Positions 20,312 to 29,628 of a DNA stretch of 64,000 nucleotides are shown here, one piece after another (position 1 is the stretch's first letter; each line of letters opens with the position of its first letter). Both the position numbers and the translations under genes were made by a program. Source of the DNA: Qipengyuania citrea. Lineage in GTDB: Bacteria > Pseudomonadota > Alphaproteobacteria > Sphingomonadales > Sphingomonadaceae. The notes under the pieces are model-generated. The model did no database searches. It had not been told where the DNA came from and saw nothing but the letters and a program-made list of their open reading frames with translations. Where the stretch lies: NCBI RefSeq assembly GCF_009828015.1, contig NZ_WTYG01000001.1, positions 372,001 to 436,000 on the forward strand, written 5' to 3'.

Positions 20312-22363
20312 ATGTTTACCTCTAAGGACCACGCTGCCGCCCAAATGGTCCGCCATCCGCCCGATCACGCCGCCGAACGCGAGCGTTTCGTCGAAGACCT
20401 GCTCGCCATCATGTCGGTGGCGGAGAAGGCCGGGCAGCTTGTCCTGTTGCCCATTCCGGAAGCCGGCGGCGATAGCGAAGATGCCGCGCTGCGCGCAGAA
20501 ATGTTGCAGGGCCGTGTAGGCGGACTTCTCGGTTCGGGCCCCGCAGACCAGCTGGCTGCCTTGCAACGCCTGGCCGTCGAGGAAACGCGGCTCGGCATTC
20601 CGCTACTGATGGCCAATGTTCCCGGCCGGGGCACCTCGGTCACCATGCCCGCCCCGCTTGCACTGGCCGCGACATGGTCGCCGCACATCGTGGAAAGCGC
20701 TGCCCAGATCGTGGCGGGGGAAGCGCGAGCGCACGGGATGAACTGGCTCATGGGGCCCCAGGTCGTCCTGACGAGCGATACCGAAACGGAGGAACTGGCT
20801 GAAAGCTGGGGCACTTCAGTACATCTGGCGCGCGCCTTGGCCGCGGCCACCGTGCGCGGCCTGCAATTCGAGGGGCAGGATGGCGACGGCGTGCTGGCTT
20901 GCCTGCGCACCGACGCGCCTGGCTGGATCGAGCGGCGCGATCCCGACATACTGACCAACAAGCTCCGGCTGGTGGCCGGCGTGCTGCGCGAATCGCCCCC
21001 GGCGAGCATCGCGCTGGGTCTACTCGCGCAGACAGTGCATGACCGCGGCGAGACTGCGGATGGCGCCCCGTCGATCGGCGGCCCCGCCAGCTTCGACGGG
21101 ATCGACCTGGCCGAATGGGTCGCGATCGGCCGGTCTGCGGGACAGGAGGCCGGTGAAACGCCTTACCAAATGCTGGCAGTGGACAGCATCGTGAAAGTGG
21201 TGGGCGACGGGCGGGTCGGCATGCGCCAGCTCGACGACGCGGTGCGCAAGGTACTCGGCGCGAAATACGATCTGGGTCTGTTCCGCGCCGATCTGCGCGA
21301 TATCGCCCCCGCCACCGACTGGTCGGCGGATCACGCGCGAACCGTCGCGCTGGACACTGCCCGCCACGCGATCGTCCTGCTGCGCAACGATCCCGCGCTG
21401 CTGCCGCTCGATATCGCATCGGGCGAAATCCTCGTTGTCGGGCATGCCGCAACCGACCGGGCGCTTCCGACTGGCGGAGCGCATGGTGACGCCGCCAACC
21501 TGCTCGACGGGTTCGACGCACTGGGCCTCGCGCACAGTTTCGTCCCCGGCCTGGCGGTCCGCGCCGATGCCAGACCCGCCGGACTGCTCGACGCCGATCA
21601 CATGGCAATCGGCATGGCCTGCAATGCCGCGCGGCGGGTGGGCACGGTGATCGTCACGCTCGGCGACTGCGAGCGTGTGGGAGAAGCGGAACAAACGCTC
21701 CTTGATTCGCTCCATGCGGTCAATCCGAACATCGTCCTGATCAGCCTCGGCTCGCAGCCGCTCGACCCCGACGCGCGCGGGACCAAGCTGCCTTGCGTGC
21801 TGCATGCCGGCCAACTCGGCACCATGTCGGGCCATGCTCTGGCCGAAGTGCTGACCGGCGAATTCGCGCCGCGGGGCCGCCTGCCGCTGCCGTTGACGGA
21901 GAAGGGGCAAGCGGGTTTCACCTCGGGACACGGGCTGGGCTATTCGGACTTCGGCCTCGGCGAAACCGCGGTCGAACTGAGCCACGACCGGATTATCGTC
22001 AGCGCCACGCTGTACAATGTCGGCAAGCGCGAAGGCACCGAGACGGTGCAGCTCTATGTGCGCAGCCCGGGACAGAACGGTGCGCAGGCGCGCAGATTGG
22101 CCGACTTCCAGCGCGTCTCGCTCATGGCAGGCGAAACGCGCAGCCTGCTGTTCGAAGTCGGCGGCAACCAGCTGGGCCACTTCAGATCCGACGGGAGTTT
22201 CGTGATCGAAGCAGGCACTTACGAGATCGCGGTCGGCCTCAGCGACGATCGCGCGCATGTTTCGAAGATCACCGTATCGACCACGCTTGCCCGGACCATG
22301 GAGCGGGCGCTTTCTTCCGAACCCCTGCCCGCGCTGTTCGGCCGCTTGCGCAACGCGGGCTGA
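20312..22363 (+). CDS. degenerate glycoside hydrolase family 3-like protein
   Basis: 683-residue protein with GH3 architecture. A reduced (alpha/beta)8-like domain spans ~20-310 (VAEKAGQLVLLPIPEAG, MPAPLALAATWSPHIVESAAQIVAGEARAHG, LDDAVRKVLGAKYDLGLF). A GH3 C-terminal domain follows (LDTARHAIVLLRNDPALLPLD, NIVLISLGSQPL, ALAEVLTGEFAPRGRLPLPL), then a fibronectin III-like tail (VSATLYNVGKREGTETVQLYVR). The usual SDW nucleophile motif is replaced by AEW in SFDGIDLAEWVAI, putting Glu near residue 268 where Asp is expected; the KHF motif is also lost. No signal peptide is seen. Activity is doubtful or altered. Start chosen at 20312; 20345 is possible. Confidence 0.75.
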   Translation: MFTSKDHAAAQMVRHPPDHAAERERFVEDLLAIMSVAEKAGQLVLLPIPEAGGDSEDAALRAEMLQGRVGGLLGSGPADQLAALQRLAVEETRLGIPLLMANVPGRGTSVTMPAPLALAATWSPHIVESAAQIVAGEARAHGMNWLMGPQVVLTSDTETEELAESWGTSVHLARALAAATVRGLQFEGQDGDGVLACLRTDAPGWIERRDPDILTNKLRLVAGVLRESPPASIALGLLAQTVHDRGETADGAPSIGGPASFDGIDLAEWVAIGRSAGQEAGETPYQMLAVDSIVKVVGDGRVGMRQLDDAVRKVLGAKYDLGLFRADLRDIAPATDWSADHARTVALDTARHAIVLLRNDPALLPLDIASGEILVVGHAATDRALPTGGAHGDAANLLDGFDALGLAHSFVPGLAVRADARPAGLLDADHMAIGMACNAARRVGTVIVTLGDCERVGEAEQTLLDSLHAVNPNIVLISLGSQPLDPDARGTKLPCVLHAGQLGTMSGHALAEVLTGEFAPRGRLPLPLTEKGQAGFTSGHGLGYSDFGLGETAVELSHDRIIVSATLYNVGKREGTETVQLYVRSPGQNGAQARRLADFQRVSLMAGETRSLLFEVGGNQLGHFRSDGSFVIEAGTYEIAVGLSDDRAHVSKITVSTTLARTMERALSSEPLPALFGRLRNAG

Positions 22364-22427
22364 CCGCCTGCCGGCACGACGCCCGATTTCGGTTTGGGCC
22401 TCGCCCCGCCTCGTGTAGGGGGCCCGC

Positions 22428-23405
22428 ATGCGCGACGCCCACGGCCGTCAGATTGACTATATCCGCCTCTCGGTCACCGACCGCTGCAACCTTCGCTGCA
22501 CCTATTGCATGGCCGAGGAGATGGAATTCCTCCCGCGCCGCGACCTTCTGACATTCGAGGAAATCGAAACGCTGGCGCGTCATCTGGTGGTCCGCGGCGT
22601 TCGCCGGATCCGCCTGACCGGCGGCGAACCGCTGGTGCGCAAGGGTGTGCTCGAACTTGTCGAGCGGCTGGCACGGTTGCGCACGCACGGGCTCGACGAA
22701 CTCACGCTCACCACCAATGGGACGCGCCTGCCCGAAATGGCGCAGGACCTGTTCGATGTCGGGGTGCGGCGTATAAACATCAGTCTCGACACGCTCAGGC
22801 GCGACCGGTTTGCCGAGCTCACCCGCCGCGACGAGTTCGAGCGGGTGGTTAGCGGCATCGACGCAGCGCGCGATGCCGGCCTGGCAGTGCGCATCAACGC
22901 CGTGGCGATGCGCGGTACGAATGACGACGAGATGCGCGACTTGCTTGCATGGTGCGGCGCGCGCGGGCTCGACCTCGCGCTCATCGAAGCCATGCCGCTG
23001 GGCGAGGTCTCGGTCGATCGTCCCGCCGCGCACCTGCCGCTCGACGCTGTGCGCGAGGAACTCGAGCGCCATTTCACGCTCGTCCCCTCACTCCACCGCA
23101 CCGGCGGGCCCGCACGCTACTTCGACGTCGCAGAGACGGGCACGCGGATCGGGCTCATCACTCCGCTCAGCAACAATTTCTGCGCCGGGTGCAATCGCAT
23201 CCGTATTTCCGCGACCGGGACGGTCTATGGCTGCCTGGGCCATGACCAGAAGGTCGAACTGCGCGATATCGTGCGCGCAGGTGGCGAAGCCGCGCTCGAC
23301 GAGGCGCTCGAACGCCTGCTCGCGGGCAAGCCGCTGCGCCATGCCTTCGATGCCGCGCAAAGCGAACCTGCCCTGGCGCGCCACATGAGCGTGACCGGCG
23401 GCTGA
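22428..23405 (+). CDS. moaA: GTP 3',8-cyclase (molybdenum cofactor biosynthesis protein A)
   Basis: 325-residue radical SAM enzyme making 3',8-cyclo-7,8-dihydro-GTP, the first step of molybdopterin synthesis. The N-terminal [4Fe-4S] motif is CNLRCTYC (Cys 20, 24, 27), followed by RIRLTGGEPLVRKG. The C-terminal substrate cluster is in NNFCAGCNRIRISATGTVYGC. The protein ends in the conserved Gly-Gly (SVTGG). The molybdenum aldehyde oxidoreductase operon at 39748-44827 is a consumer of the cofactor. No other moa gene is adjacent. Confidence 0.96.
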   Translation: MRDAHGRQIDYIRLSVTDRCNLRCTYCMAEEMEFLPRRDLLTFEEIETLARHLVVRGVRRIRLTGGEPLVRKGVLELVERLARLRTHGLDELTLTTNGTRLPEMAQDLFDVGVRRINISLDTLRRDRFAELTRRDEFERVVSGIDAARDAGLAVRINAVAMRGTNDDEMRDLLAWCGARGLDLALIEAMPLGEVSVDRPAAHLPLDAVREELERHFTLVPSLHRTGGPARYFDVAETGTRIGLITPLSNNFCAGCNRIRISATGTVYGCLGHDQKVELRDIVRAGGEAALDEALERLLAGKPLRHAFDAAQSEPALARHMSVTGG

Positions 23406-23518
23406 CGCGACCCCGCCCTACGGCGGCCCGCGCCTTCCATGACGCCATTGCCGCGGTGCTGTTGCCTATCCAGCGATTAGCATGATTGCAGCGCCGCGAC
23501 TTGGCGCTACGATGCGGC

Positions 23519-24316
23519 ATGATCAAAACGCCCTGGCACAGCCGCCTCGCCTTCGCCCTTGCACTCGCGCTACCAGTGTATTTCGCCATCGCCGCGCTGG
23601 GGACCAAGTTCGGCCTGTGGGATTGGCGGACCGGCCTGCTTACCCTGACGATCAAGGCCGGGCCGATCCTGCTGGGCATCGTGGCGCTTATCGGCCTGAT
23701 CTCGCTGATCGTCGTCCTGCTGCGCAAGCCCCGCAAGGGCTGGCTGCTGTCGCTGATCGCGCTGCTGGTCCCGGTCGGCATCTTTGCCGTTCTGGGCGCC
23801 ATTCGCAGCCAGGCGGCCGACATCCCGCCGATCCACGACATTGCGACCGATACCGCCAACCCGCCTGTCTTCTCGCAAACCGTGCTCGATCAACGTGCCG
23901 CTGCGGGTGCCAATCCACTGAATGACTACACCACGCCGCTGGGCGAGCTCGAAATGTGGTCGGAATCCGAGCCGCCGCTGGCCGATCGGTCGCATGCGCA
24001 GGTTATTGCCGCCGCCTATCCCGATCTCGCGCCGCTGCCCCTGGGTTCGACCAGCCCAGCCGCAGCCGCGGAACTGGTGGTATCCGCGATGGAGGAAATG
24101 GGGTTCGACCAGGTGACCGCCGATGCCGAAACCGGCCGGATCGAAGGGGTCGCGGAAACATTCTGGTTCGGCTTCAAGGACGATATGGTCGTGCGGATTG
24201 CCGATGGTGCGATCGATTTTCGCTCGGTTTCTCGCGTGGGCGTGAGCGATCTGGGTGCGAATGCGGCGCGCATTGCCGCCTTGCGCGATGCCATTGCCGA
24301 ACGGCTCAATCGCTGA
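23519..24316 (+). CDS. DUF1499 domain membrane protein
   Basis: 265-residue protein. The N-terminal third has three hydrophobic segments (about residues 10-27, 45-68, 75-95), and the C-terminal two thirds form a DUF1499 domain. Domain motifs seen are IHDIATDTANPP, AYPDLAPLPLGS, ETFWFGFKDDMVVRIAD and the family-typical DFRSVSRVGVSDLGANAARI. The function of DUF1499 proteins is not established. The last 11 bases overlap the convergent CDP-alcohol phosphotransferase gene. It stands alone, 113 bases after moaA. Confidence 0.85.
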   Translation: MIKTPWHSRLAFALALALPVYFAIAALGTKFGLWDWRTGLLTLTIKAGPILLGIVALIGLISLIVVLLRKPRKGWLLSLIALLVPVGIFAVLGAIRSQAADIPPIHDIATDTANPPVFSQTVLDQRAAAGANPLNDYTTPLGELEMWSESEPPLADRSHAQVIAAAYPDLAPLPLGSTSPAAAAELVVSAMEEMGFDQVTADAETGRIEGVAETFWFGFKDDMVVRIADGAIDFRSVSRVGVSDLGANAARIAALRDAIAERLNR

Positions 24317-24911
24317 ATTGGACGATCGCCAGCGCGCTACGCTGGAACACGGTCAGCACGCATAGCGCGGCATATGCGTAGGCCAGCTGGACGAACCACG
24401 CCGGAAACAGCGCGAAGGCGATGAAGACGGCGATCGTTTCGCCGCCTTCGGCCAGCCCGGTCGAATAAAAAAAGCTCTTCCTGCCATGCGCGTCGGTCCG
24501 CGCGCCGCGTTCCGCGGCGATCACGGCGTAGGCGAGGAAGCTGACGCCGGTCAGGACGAAGCTGGCGACCAGCACCAGTGCAGCCTGCGTGTTGGCCGGA
24601 TCGACCAGCCCGAAGCCGAGCGGCACCGACACGTAGAAGGCGAAATCGGCGACGATATCGAAATAACCGCCCAGCACGGTCGGGCCGTTCGCCCGTGCGA
24701 CCGCGCCGTCGAGCCCGTCGAGCAGGCGGTTGGCGAGGATGAGACCCAATCCGGCGCCGAAGTAGCCGACGGAAATCGCCGCCGCGCCGGCCAGCCCCAG
24801 TGCAAGGCCGAGAAAGGTGATCGCGTTGGCAGTCACTCCCCGCCGCGCCAGCGCGCTGCCCAACCGGTTGAGCGGCGGGTCGATCAGCGGGCGCAGTTTC
24901 GCATCGAACAT
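24306..24911 (-). CDS. CDP-alcohol phosphatidyltransferase family protein
   Basis: 201-residue membrane enzyme with about five to six transmembrane segments and the CDP-alcohol phosphotransferase signature in LLDGLDGAVARANG followed by GGYFDIVADF (metal-binding Asp residues). Family members transfer a phosphoalcohol from a CDP donor to another alcohol, typically in phospholipid synthesis. Its small size and the N-terminus LRPLIDPPLNRLGSALARRGVTANAITFLGL resemble CDP-alcohol phosphotransferases of unassigned acceptor. It lies 17 bases downstream of the nucleoside transporter gene, so probably in one transcript. Confidence 0.87.
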   Translation of the reverse strand: MFDAKLRPLIDPPLNRLGSALARRGVTANAITFLGLALGLAGAAAISVGYFGAGLGLILANRLLDGLDGAVARANGPTVLGGYFDIVADFAFYVSVPLGFGLVDPANTQAALVLVASFVLTGVSFLAYAVIAAERGARTDAHGRKSFFYSTGLAEGGETIAVFIAFALFPAWFVQLAYAYAALCVLTVFQRSALAIVQFSD

Positions 24912-24928
24912 GGCCGTATCCTATCCGC

Positions 24929-26203
24929 TCAAACCCAGGTGATCAGCCCGATCCATGCGCCAGTCATCGCCGTCGCCATATTGCCGGCGATCCAGCTGCG
25001 CACACCCAGTCCCGCGACTTCGGCGCGCCGCTCGGGACACAGCGTGCCGATGGTCGACACCAGCAGCCCGATGCTGGCCAGGTTCGCGACCCCGCACAGC
25101 GCATAGGTGACGATCAGCAGGCTTCGCGGCGCGAATGTGCTGGGCGGCAGTGCGGCAAGCTCGAGATAGGCGACATATTCGTTGAGGATCGCCTTGGTGC
25201 CCATCAGGCTTCCGGCAGCCTGCGCTTCGGCCCAGGGTACGCCGATCAGCCACATCAGCGGCGAAAACAGCCAGCCGAAGGCCCGCTTCAGGCTCAGCGG
25301 CTCGCCATCGACCATGGGCAGCAGCGCCAGCAGTTGGTCGGCAAGCGACACCAGCGCAAACACCACGATGATCACTGCGATCACGGCAAGGAACAGCTGC
25401 ATGCCGTCCATCGTCCCCTTGATGATCGCATCGATGCTCGATTCGAACTTGAGGCCCTGGCTGCGGGCATCGGGCTCCTCGCCTTCCGCGCTCGCTTCGC
25501 CGGGCACCATCAGCTTGGCGATCAGCAGGGCTGCGGGAAGCGATATCAGCGAAGCGGAAATCATGTGCCCCACCGCATCGGGCACGGTGCGCGACAGGGT
25601 GGTGGCGTAGAGGATCAGGATCGCACCGCTGATCGTCGCCATGGCCAGCACCATCACCTGGAACAGGTCAGCCCGGCTCATCCGCGCAAAATAGGCGCGC
25701 ACCACCAGCGGGCTTTCCACCACGCCGAGAAACATGTTCGCCCCGCCCGACAGACCGACCACGCCGCTGACCCTGAGCGTGCGCCGCAGCAGGAAGGACA
25801 GGCCATCGACCAGCCAGCGCAGCACCCCCCAGTGCCACAGCAGCGCGGCCAGCGCCGAAAAGACGATGACCAGCGGGAGAATCTGGAAGGCGATGATCAC
25901 CGGCGCCTCCGCGCCCTGCGCCAATTCGAAGGGCAGCGGCGCACCCCCGAGATAGCCGAACATGTAGGACGACCCGTCGAGCGTTGCGCGTTCGATCGCG
26001 GCGACCGCCTCGTTGGCCAGCGTCACGGCATCCCAGACGAACGGCACGCGGACGATCAGCAGTGCGAGGCCTGCCTGCAGTGCCAGCGCGCCCGCGATCC
26101 AGCGCCATGTCGGCCTTGCGCTGCGGTCTTCCGAAATGGCCCAGGCGAGCAGAACCATCAGCGCAATGCCCAGCAGCCCGCGAAACTGGTCGAAAAACTC
26201 CAT
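24929..26203 (-). CDS. concentrative nucleoside transporter, NupC/CNT family
   Basis: 424-residue inner-membrane transporter with about ten hydrophobic segments. CNT-family motifs include GLSGGANMFLGVVESPLVVRAY, MSRADLFQVMVLAMATISGAIL, GWLFSPLMWLIGVPWAEA, LMGTKAILNEYVAYLEL and TYALCGVANLASIGLLVSTIGTLCPERR. Such proteins import nucleosides with H+ or Na+. The length is typical. A 122-base gap with no recognisable gene separates it from the fusion gene encoded upstream on the same strand. Confidence 0.93.
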   Translation of the reverse strand: MEFFDQFRGLLGIALMVLLAWAISEDRSARPTWRWIAGALALQAGLALLIVRVPFVWDAVTLANEAVAAIERATLDGSSYMFGYLGGAPLPFELAQGAEAPVIIAFQILPLVIVFSALAALLWHWGVLRWLVDGLSFLLRRTLRVSGVVGLSGGANMFLGVVESPLVVRAYFARMSRADLFQVMVLAMATISGAILILYATTLSRTVPDAVGHMISASLISLPAALLIAKLMVPGEASAEGEEPDARSQGLKFESSIDAIIKGTMDGMQLFLAVIAVIIVVFALVSLADQLLALLPMVDGEPLSLKRAFGWLFSPLMWLIGVPWAEAQAAGSLMGTKAILNEYVAYLELAALPPSTFAPRSLLIVTYALCGVANLASIGLLVSTIGTLCPERRAEVAGLGVRSWIAGNMATAMTGAWIGLITWV

Positions 26204-26325
26204 GCGCTTCCCCGTTGGGCCTCAGCCCGTGCGGCCCGGCAGCGAGCCCAGCATCCGCCCGTCATGTTCGCGAAAGGTCGGCAGCGCAAGAGCGCCGCAG
26301 CTGGCAGCGGGAACCCGCCCCGGCG

Positions 26326-28464
26326 CTAGCCACGACGCCAGGTGTGATACCTTTCCACCAGCGATAGCAGCGTTTCGGGCTTGTGCTTCTTCTTCCATTC
26401 GCCCGCGGCGAATTTGTTCGCTTCCGCCAGCGTCGGATAGGAGTGGATCGTGCCGAGGATCTTGTTGAGCCCGAGCTTGTGCTTCATCGCTAGGACGTAT
26501 TCGGCAAGCAGTTCGCCGGCATGCGCACCGACGATCGTCGCGCCGAGAATGGTGTCCTTGCCCGGCGGGGTCAGCACCTTGACGAAGCCCTGCGTCTCGC
26601 TCTCGGCGATAGCGCGGTCCAGCCCGCCAAGCTCGTAGCGCGTGACCTCGTAGGCCACGCCCTGCGCTTCCGCCTCGGCTTCGTTCAAGCCCACCCGGGC
26701 AATTTCGGGATCGAGGAACGTCACGGCGGGGATCACGCGGTAATCCGCCTTGAACCGCTTGAACTGGCCGAACAGGGCATTCACGCTGGCAAACCAGGCC
26801 TGGTGACTGGCCGTATGCGTGAATTGGAACGGGCCGGCGACATCCCCCGCGGCGTAAATGTTCGGAAATTTGGTCGCGAGGAATTCATCGGTCACCACGG
26901 TCTTGGCCGTGTCGATCCCGATATCCTCCAGTCCGTAGCCCGAGAGGCGCGCCGCACGGCCCACGGCGACGATCAGCGTATCGAAGGCGATCTCGACTTC
27001 CGCGCCACCATGCTCGGCGATCAGCTTGCCAGTCTCGACCCGCAGCGCGCGGTGAGCGGTCAGCACGTTCACTCCCGAGCTTTCGAGCGCCGCCTGCGCC
27101 TCGAGCGACACGTCGGGATCCTCGCGCCCGAGAACACGATCGGCCATTTCGACCTGCGTCACCTGCGAACCGAGCCGGGCAAGCGCCTGCGACAGTTCGC
27201 ACCCGATCGGCCCGCCGCCCAGCACCGCGACGCGCGCCGGGGCACGGTCCATTGTCGCAAGCGCGTCCCACATCGTGTCGCTGGTCAGATAGCCGCTGGC
27301 TTCCAGCCCCGGGATCGACGGGATCAGCGGACCGGCACCCGCGGCGATCACGATCGCGCGCGTGGTCAGCCGCTGCACGCCGCCATCCTTGCGCGCGATT
27401 TCGACGGTCCATGGATCGACCACCCGGCCGTAGCCTTCGACCACATCGACACCAAGCCCGGTGTAGCGTTCGACGCTGTCATGCGGCTCGATTGTCCGGA
27501 TCGCGCCCATCACGCGTTCGATCGTCTCGCTAAACGGCACTTCGGGTTCGACCGGTTTCAAACCATATCTATCGGCATGGCGCATCTGCTCGGCAACCTT
27601 GGCGCTCTTGATCAGCGCCTTGGACGGCACGCAGCCGGTGTTGAGGCAATCGCCCCCCATCTTGTTCGCTTCGACCAGCGTGACCTTGGCCTTCACCGTC
27701 GCCGCGATCAGTGCGGACACCAGCCCGGCCGATCCCGCCCCGATCACCACCAGGTTGCGGTCGAAGGATTTGGGCCGGGTGAACCCGGAATAGACCTTGC
27801 GCCGCTTGATCCAGCCGATGATCGCCTTGGCGATCCACGGTGCGATTCCGAGCAGTGCGAAGGACACCAGCACGGCCGGCGACGCGATCCCCGCCAGGCT
27901 GTCGATCTGCGCCAGCTGCGTTCCCGCATTCACATAGACGATCGTCCCCAGCAGCATGCCCACCTGGCTGACCCAGGCGTAGGTCCACAGCCTGATCCGC
28001 GTCAGTCCCATCACCAGATTGACCACGAAGAAAGGGAACAGCGGGATCATGCGGATGGTGAAAAGGTAGAACGCCCCGTCGCGTTCGAGCCCGGCATTGA
28101 CCGTGCGCAGCCGTTCGCCGAAGCGCGTTTCGATCGCGTCGCGCAGGACGTAGCGCGAGGCAAGAAACGCCAGCGTGGCACCCAGCGTCGAGGCGAAGGA
28201 CACCACGACGGTTCCGAGCAGCACGCCGAACAGCGCGCCCGCCGCAACCGTCATCACCGCGGCACCGGGCAGCGAGGCCGCAGTCACCGCGACATAGGTC
28301 AGGAAGAACAGCCCGACGACCTGGACGGGATGACGCTGGTAATAGCCATCGACCTCGCCCGCGACGCGCTTGATCCCGTCGACGGTCAGATAGTCTCCGA
28401 CCCCGAAGAACACATAGGCTGCGATCAGGGCCGCCAGCGCCAGTATGATGAGAAGCTTTTTCAT
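26326..28464 (-). CDS. TVP38/TMEM64-FAD-dependent disulfide oxidoreductase fusion
   Basis: 712-residue fusion. Residues 1-220 are a VTT/TVP38 (DedA-like) membrane module with several hydrophobic segments and the motifs SLPGAAVMTVAAGALFG and RMIPLFPFFVVNLVMGL. Residues ~235-712 are a class I pyridine nucleotide-disulfide reductase. It has FAD-binding VVIGAGSAGLVSA, the redox-active pair Cys273/Cys278 in GGDCLNTGCVPSKALI, NAD-binding VAVLGGGPIGCELSQAL, NIYAAGDVAGPFQFTH and a C-terminal dimer domain with TIHSYPTLAEANKF. It resembles mercuric reductase-like proteins but has no N-terminal MerA metal-binding domain and no mer genes nearby. The electron acceptor is unknown. A good RBS (GAGGGA) precedes the ATG. 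Confidence 0.9.
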   Translation of the reverse strand: MKKLLIILALAALIAAYVFFGVGDYLTVDGIKRVAGEVDGYYQRHPVQVVGLFFLTYVAVTAASLPGAAVMTVAAGALFGVLLGTVVVSFASTLGATLAFLASRYVLRDAIETRFGERLRTVNAGLERDGAFYLFTIRMIPLFPFFVVNLVMGLTRIRLWTYAWVSQVGMLLGTIVYVNAGTQLAQIDSLAGIASPAVLVSFALLGIAPWIAKAIIGWIKRRKVYSGFTRPKSFDRNLVVIGAGSAGLVSALIAATVKAKVTLVEANKMGGDCLNTGCVPSKALIKSAKVAEQMRHADRYGLKPVEPEVPFSETIERVMGAIRTIEPHDSVERYTGLGVDVVEGYGRVVDPWTVEIARKDGGVQRLTTRAIVIAAGAGPLIPSIPGLEASGYLTSDTMWDALATMDRAPARVAVLGGGPIGCELSQALARLGSQVTQVEMADRVLGREDPDVSLEAQAALESSGVNVLTAHRALRVETGKLIAEHGGAEVEIAFDTLIVAVGRAARLSGYGLEDIGIDTAKTVVTDEFLATKFPNIYAAGDVAGPFQFTHTASHQAWFASVNALFGQFKRFKADYRVIPAVTFLDPEIARVGLNEAEAEAQGVAYEVTRYELGGLDRAIAESETQGFVKVLTPPGKDTILGATIVGAHAGELLAEYVLAMKHKLGLNKILGTIHSYPTLAEANKFAAGEWKKKHKPETLLSLVERYHTWRRG

Positions 28465-28509
28465 GTTGTCCCTCTGTCGTGCGCCGGATCGCCTCCTGTC
28501 CGCAGCCGG

Positions 28510-29628
28510 TTACACCGACTGCGCCAGCTTTGCGAAGCTTTCGACCCAGCGCCGGTCGATCCAGCGCTTGAGTGTACCCGGCCATCGCCCGCGCAAGGCG
28601 ATCGGACCATAGATAGCGATGGCCGTGCGGGGGCCGGTCGACAACAGGTAAAGACTCGCGGGCCGCGGACGATAGGAGCGCAATCGCCCCCGCCCCGTCG
28701 CCAGATGGCGCAGATTGGCCGCCAGAGCCTTCCCGCTGTGCACGGCATGGACCCCCGAACGCGCGACCGGCATGTCCTGCCGCGCGGCCACATCGCCTGC
28801 CGCGAGCACATGCGGGTGCGACAAGGATCGCTGGTGGCGATCGACCGCAATAAAGCCGTCTGGATCGACCGCCAGCCCGCCTTGCGCAGGCCATTCGGGC
28901 GCAGCAGCGCCAAGCGAAGTAATCACGATGTCGAGCGGTTCGAGGGACTGGCCGCCGGCGTAGAACGTGCCCGCTTCGACCCGCGCATTGTCCGCCAGTG
29001 CGCCGATAGCATGTCGTGCAAGCTCGCGTTCCAGCAACGCACGGGCACGGTTGCCGAAACCGGGCAAGGCGCCATCTGCGCCGGTCACCAGCGTAATCCG
29101 CGGCGCGCTGCCGAAGCGCCGTCTCAGCGCGAAAGCGAGCTCGACCCCTCCCGCGCCGCCACCGACGACCGCCAGATGGCGCGGGCGCTGTGCCGCACCG
29201 GCGATCCGTTCGTCAATTCGCGCCAGGAACGTGCCGATCGGTCGCACATCGACAATCCGCGGGTCTTCGCCGATGGTGCCGGTCGCCTGCCCCACGCCGC
29301 CGGTGTCGATCGAGCAGTAATCGAATGCGATGCGCTGCCCCGACGCGGTGGCGAGAGTGCGCCCGGCGGGATCTATCGCGATGCATCGGTCCTCGACGAA
29401 TTCAGCCCCGGCGCGCCCTGCCAACGCCGCGACATCGATCAATCCTTCTTCCCGGCCATATTCACCCGCGAGGGTGCCGGGGATCATCCCCGAATACCGC
29501 GTCTGGCGCTGGAGAGAGAGCATGATCGTCCGCGCTTCCGGCGACCCGCGCCGTATCCAGTCCGCCAGCACCCCGAGGTGCGCGTGCCCGCCCCCGACGA
29601 GCACTATGGTGGGCGAGGTTTTCGGCAT
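28510..29628 (-). CDS. FAD-dependent NADH dehydrogenase-like oxidoreductase (SelD N-terminal-associated type)
   Basis: 372-residue flavoprotein resembling type II NADH dehydrogenases and the oxidoreductase domain found fused N-terminally to selenide-water dikinase in some bacteria. Features: TIVLVGGGHAHLGVLADWIRRG at the N-terminus, RYSGMIPGTLAGEY, second nucleotide site LAVVGGGAGGVELAFALRRRFG and the FAD-contact HVLAAGDVAARQ. No SelD domain follows. I start at MPKTSPTIVLVGGG; an in-frame ATG 12 codons upstream is possible. It ends C-terminally with WIDRRWVESFAKLAQ, and lies 45 bases upstream of the TVP38 fusion gene, with which it is probably co-expressed. Confidence 0.8.
   Translation of the reverse strand: MPKTSPTIVLVGGGHAHLGVLADWIRRGSPEARTIMLSLQRQTRYSGMIPGTLAGEYGREEGLIDVAALAGRAGAEFVEDRCIAIDPAGRTLATASGQRIAFDYCSIDTGGVGQATGTIGEDPRIVDVRPIGTFLARIDERIAGAAQRPRHLAVVGGGAGGVELAFALRRRFGSAPRITLVTGADGALPGFGNRARALLERELARHAIGALADNARVEAGTFYAGGQSLEPLDIVITSLGAAAPEWPAQGGLAVDPDGFIAVDRHQRSLSHPHVLAAGDVAARQDMPVARSGVHAVHSGKALAANLRHLATGRGRLRSYRPRPASLYLLSTGPRTAIAIYGPIALRGRWPGTLKRWIDRRWVESFAKLAQSV

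Noticed and set aside
26326..28464. Mercuric reductase (MerA) as the name for the fusion protein
   Set aside because: The active-site Cys pair is common to the wider reductase family; there is no metal-binding N-terminal domain and no mer gene nearby.
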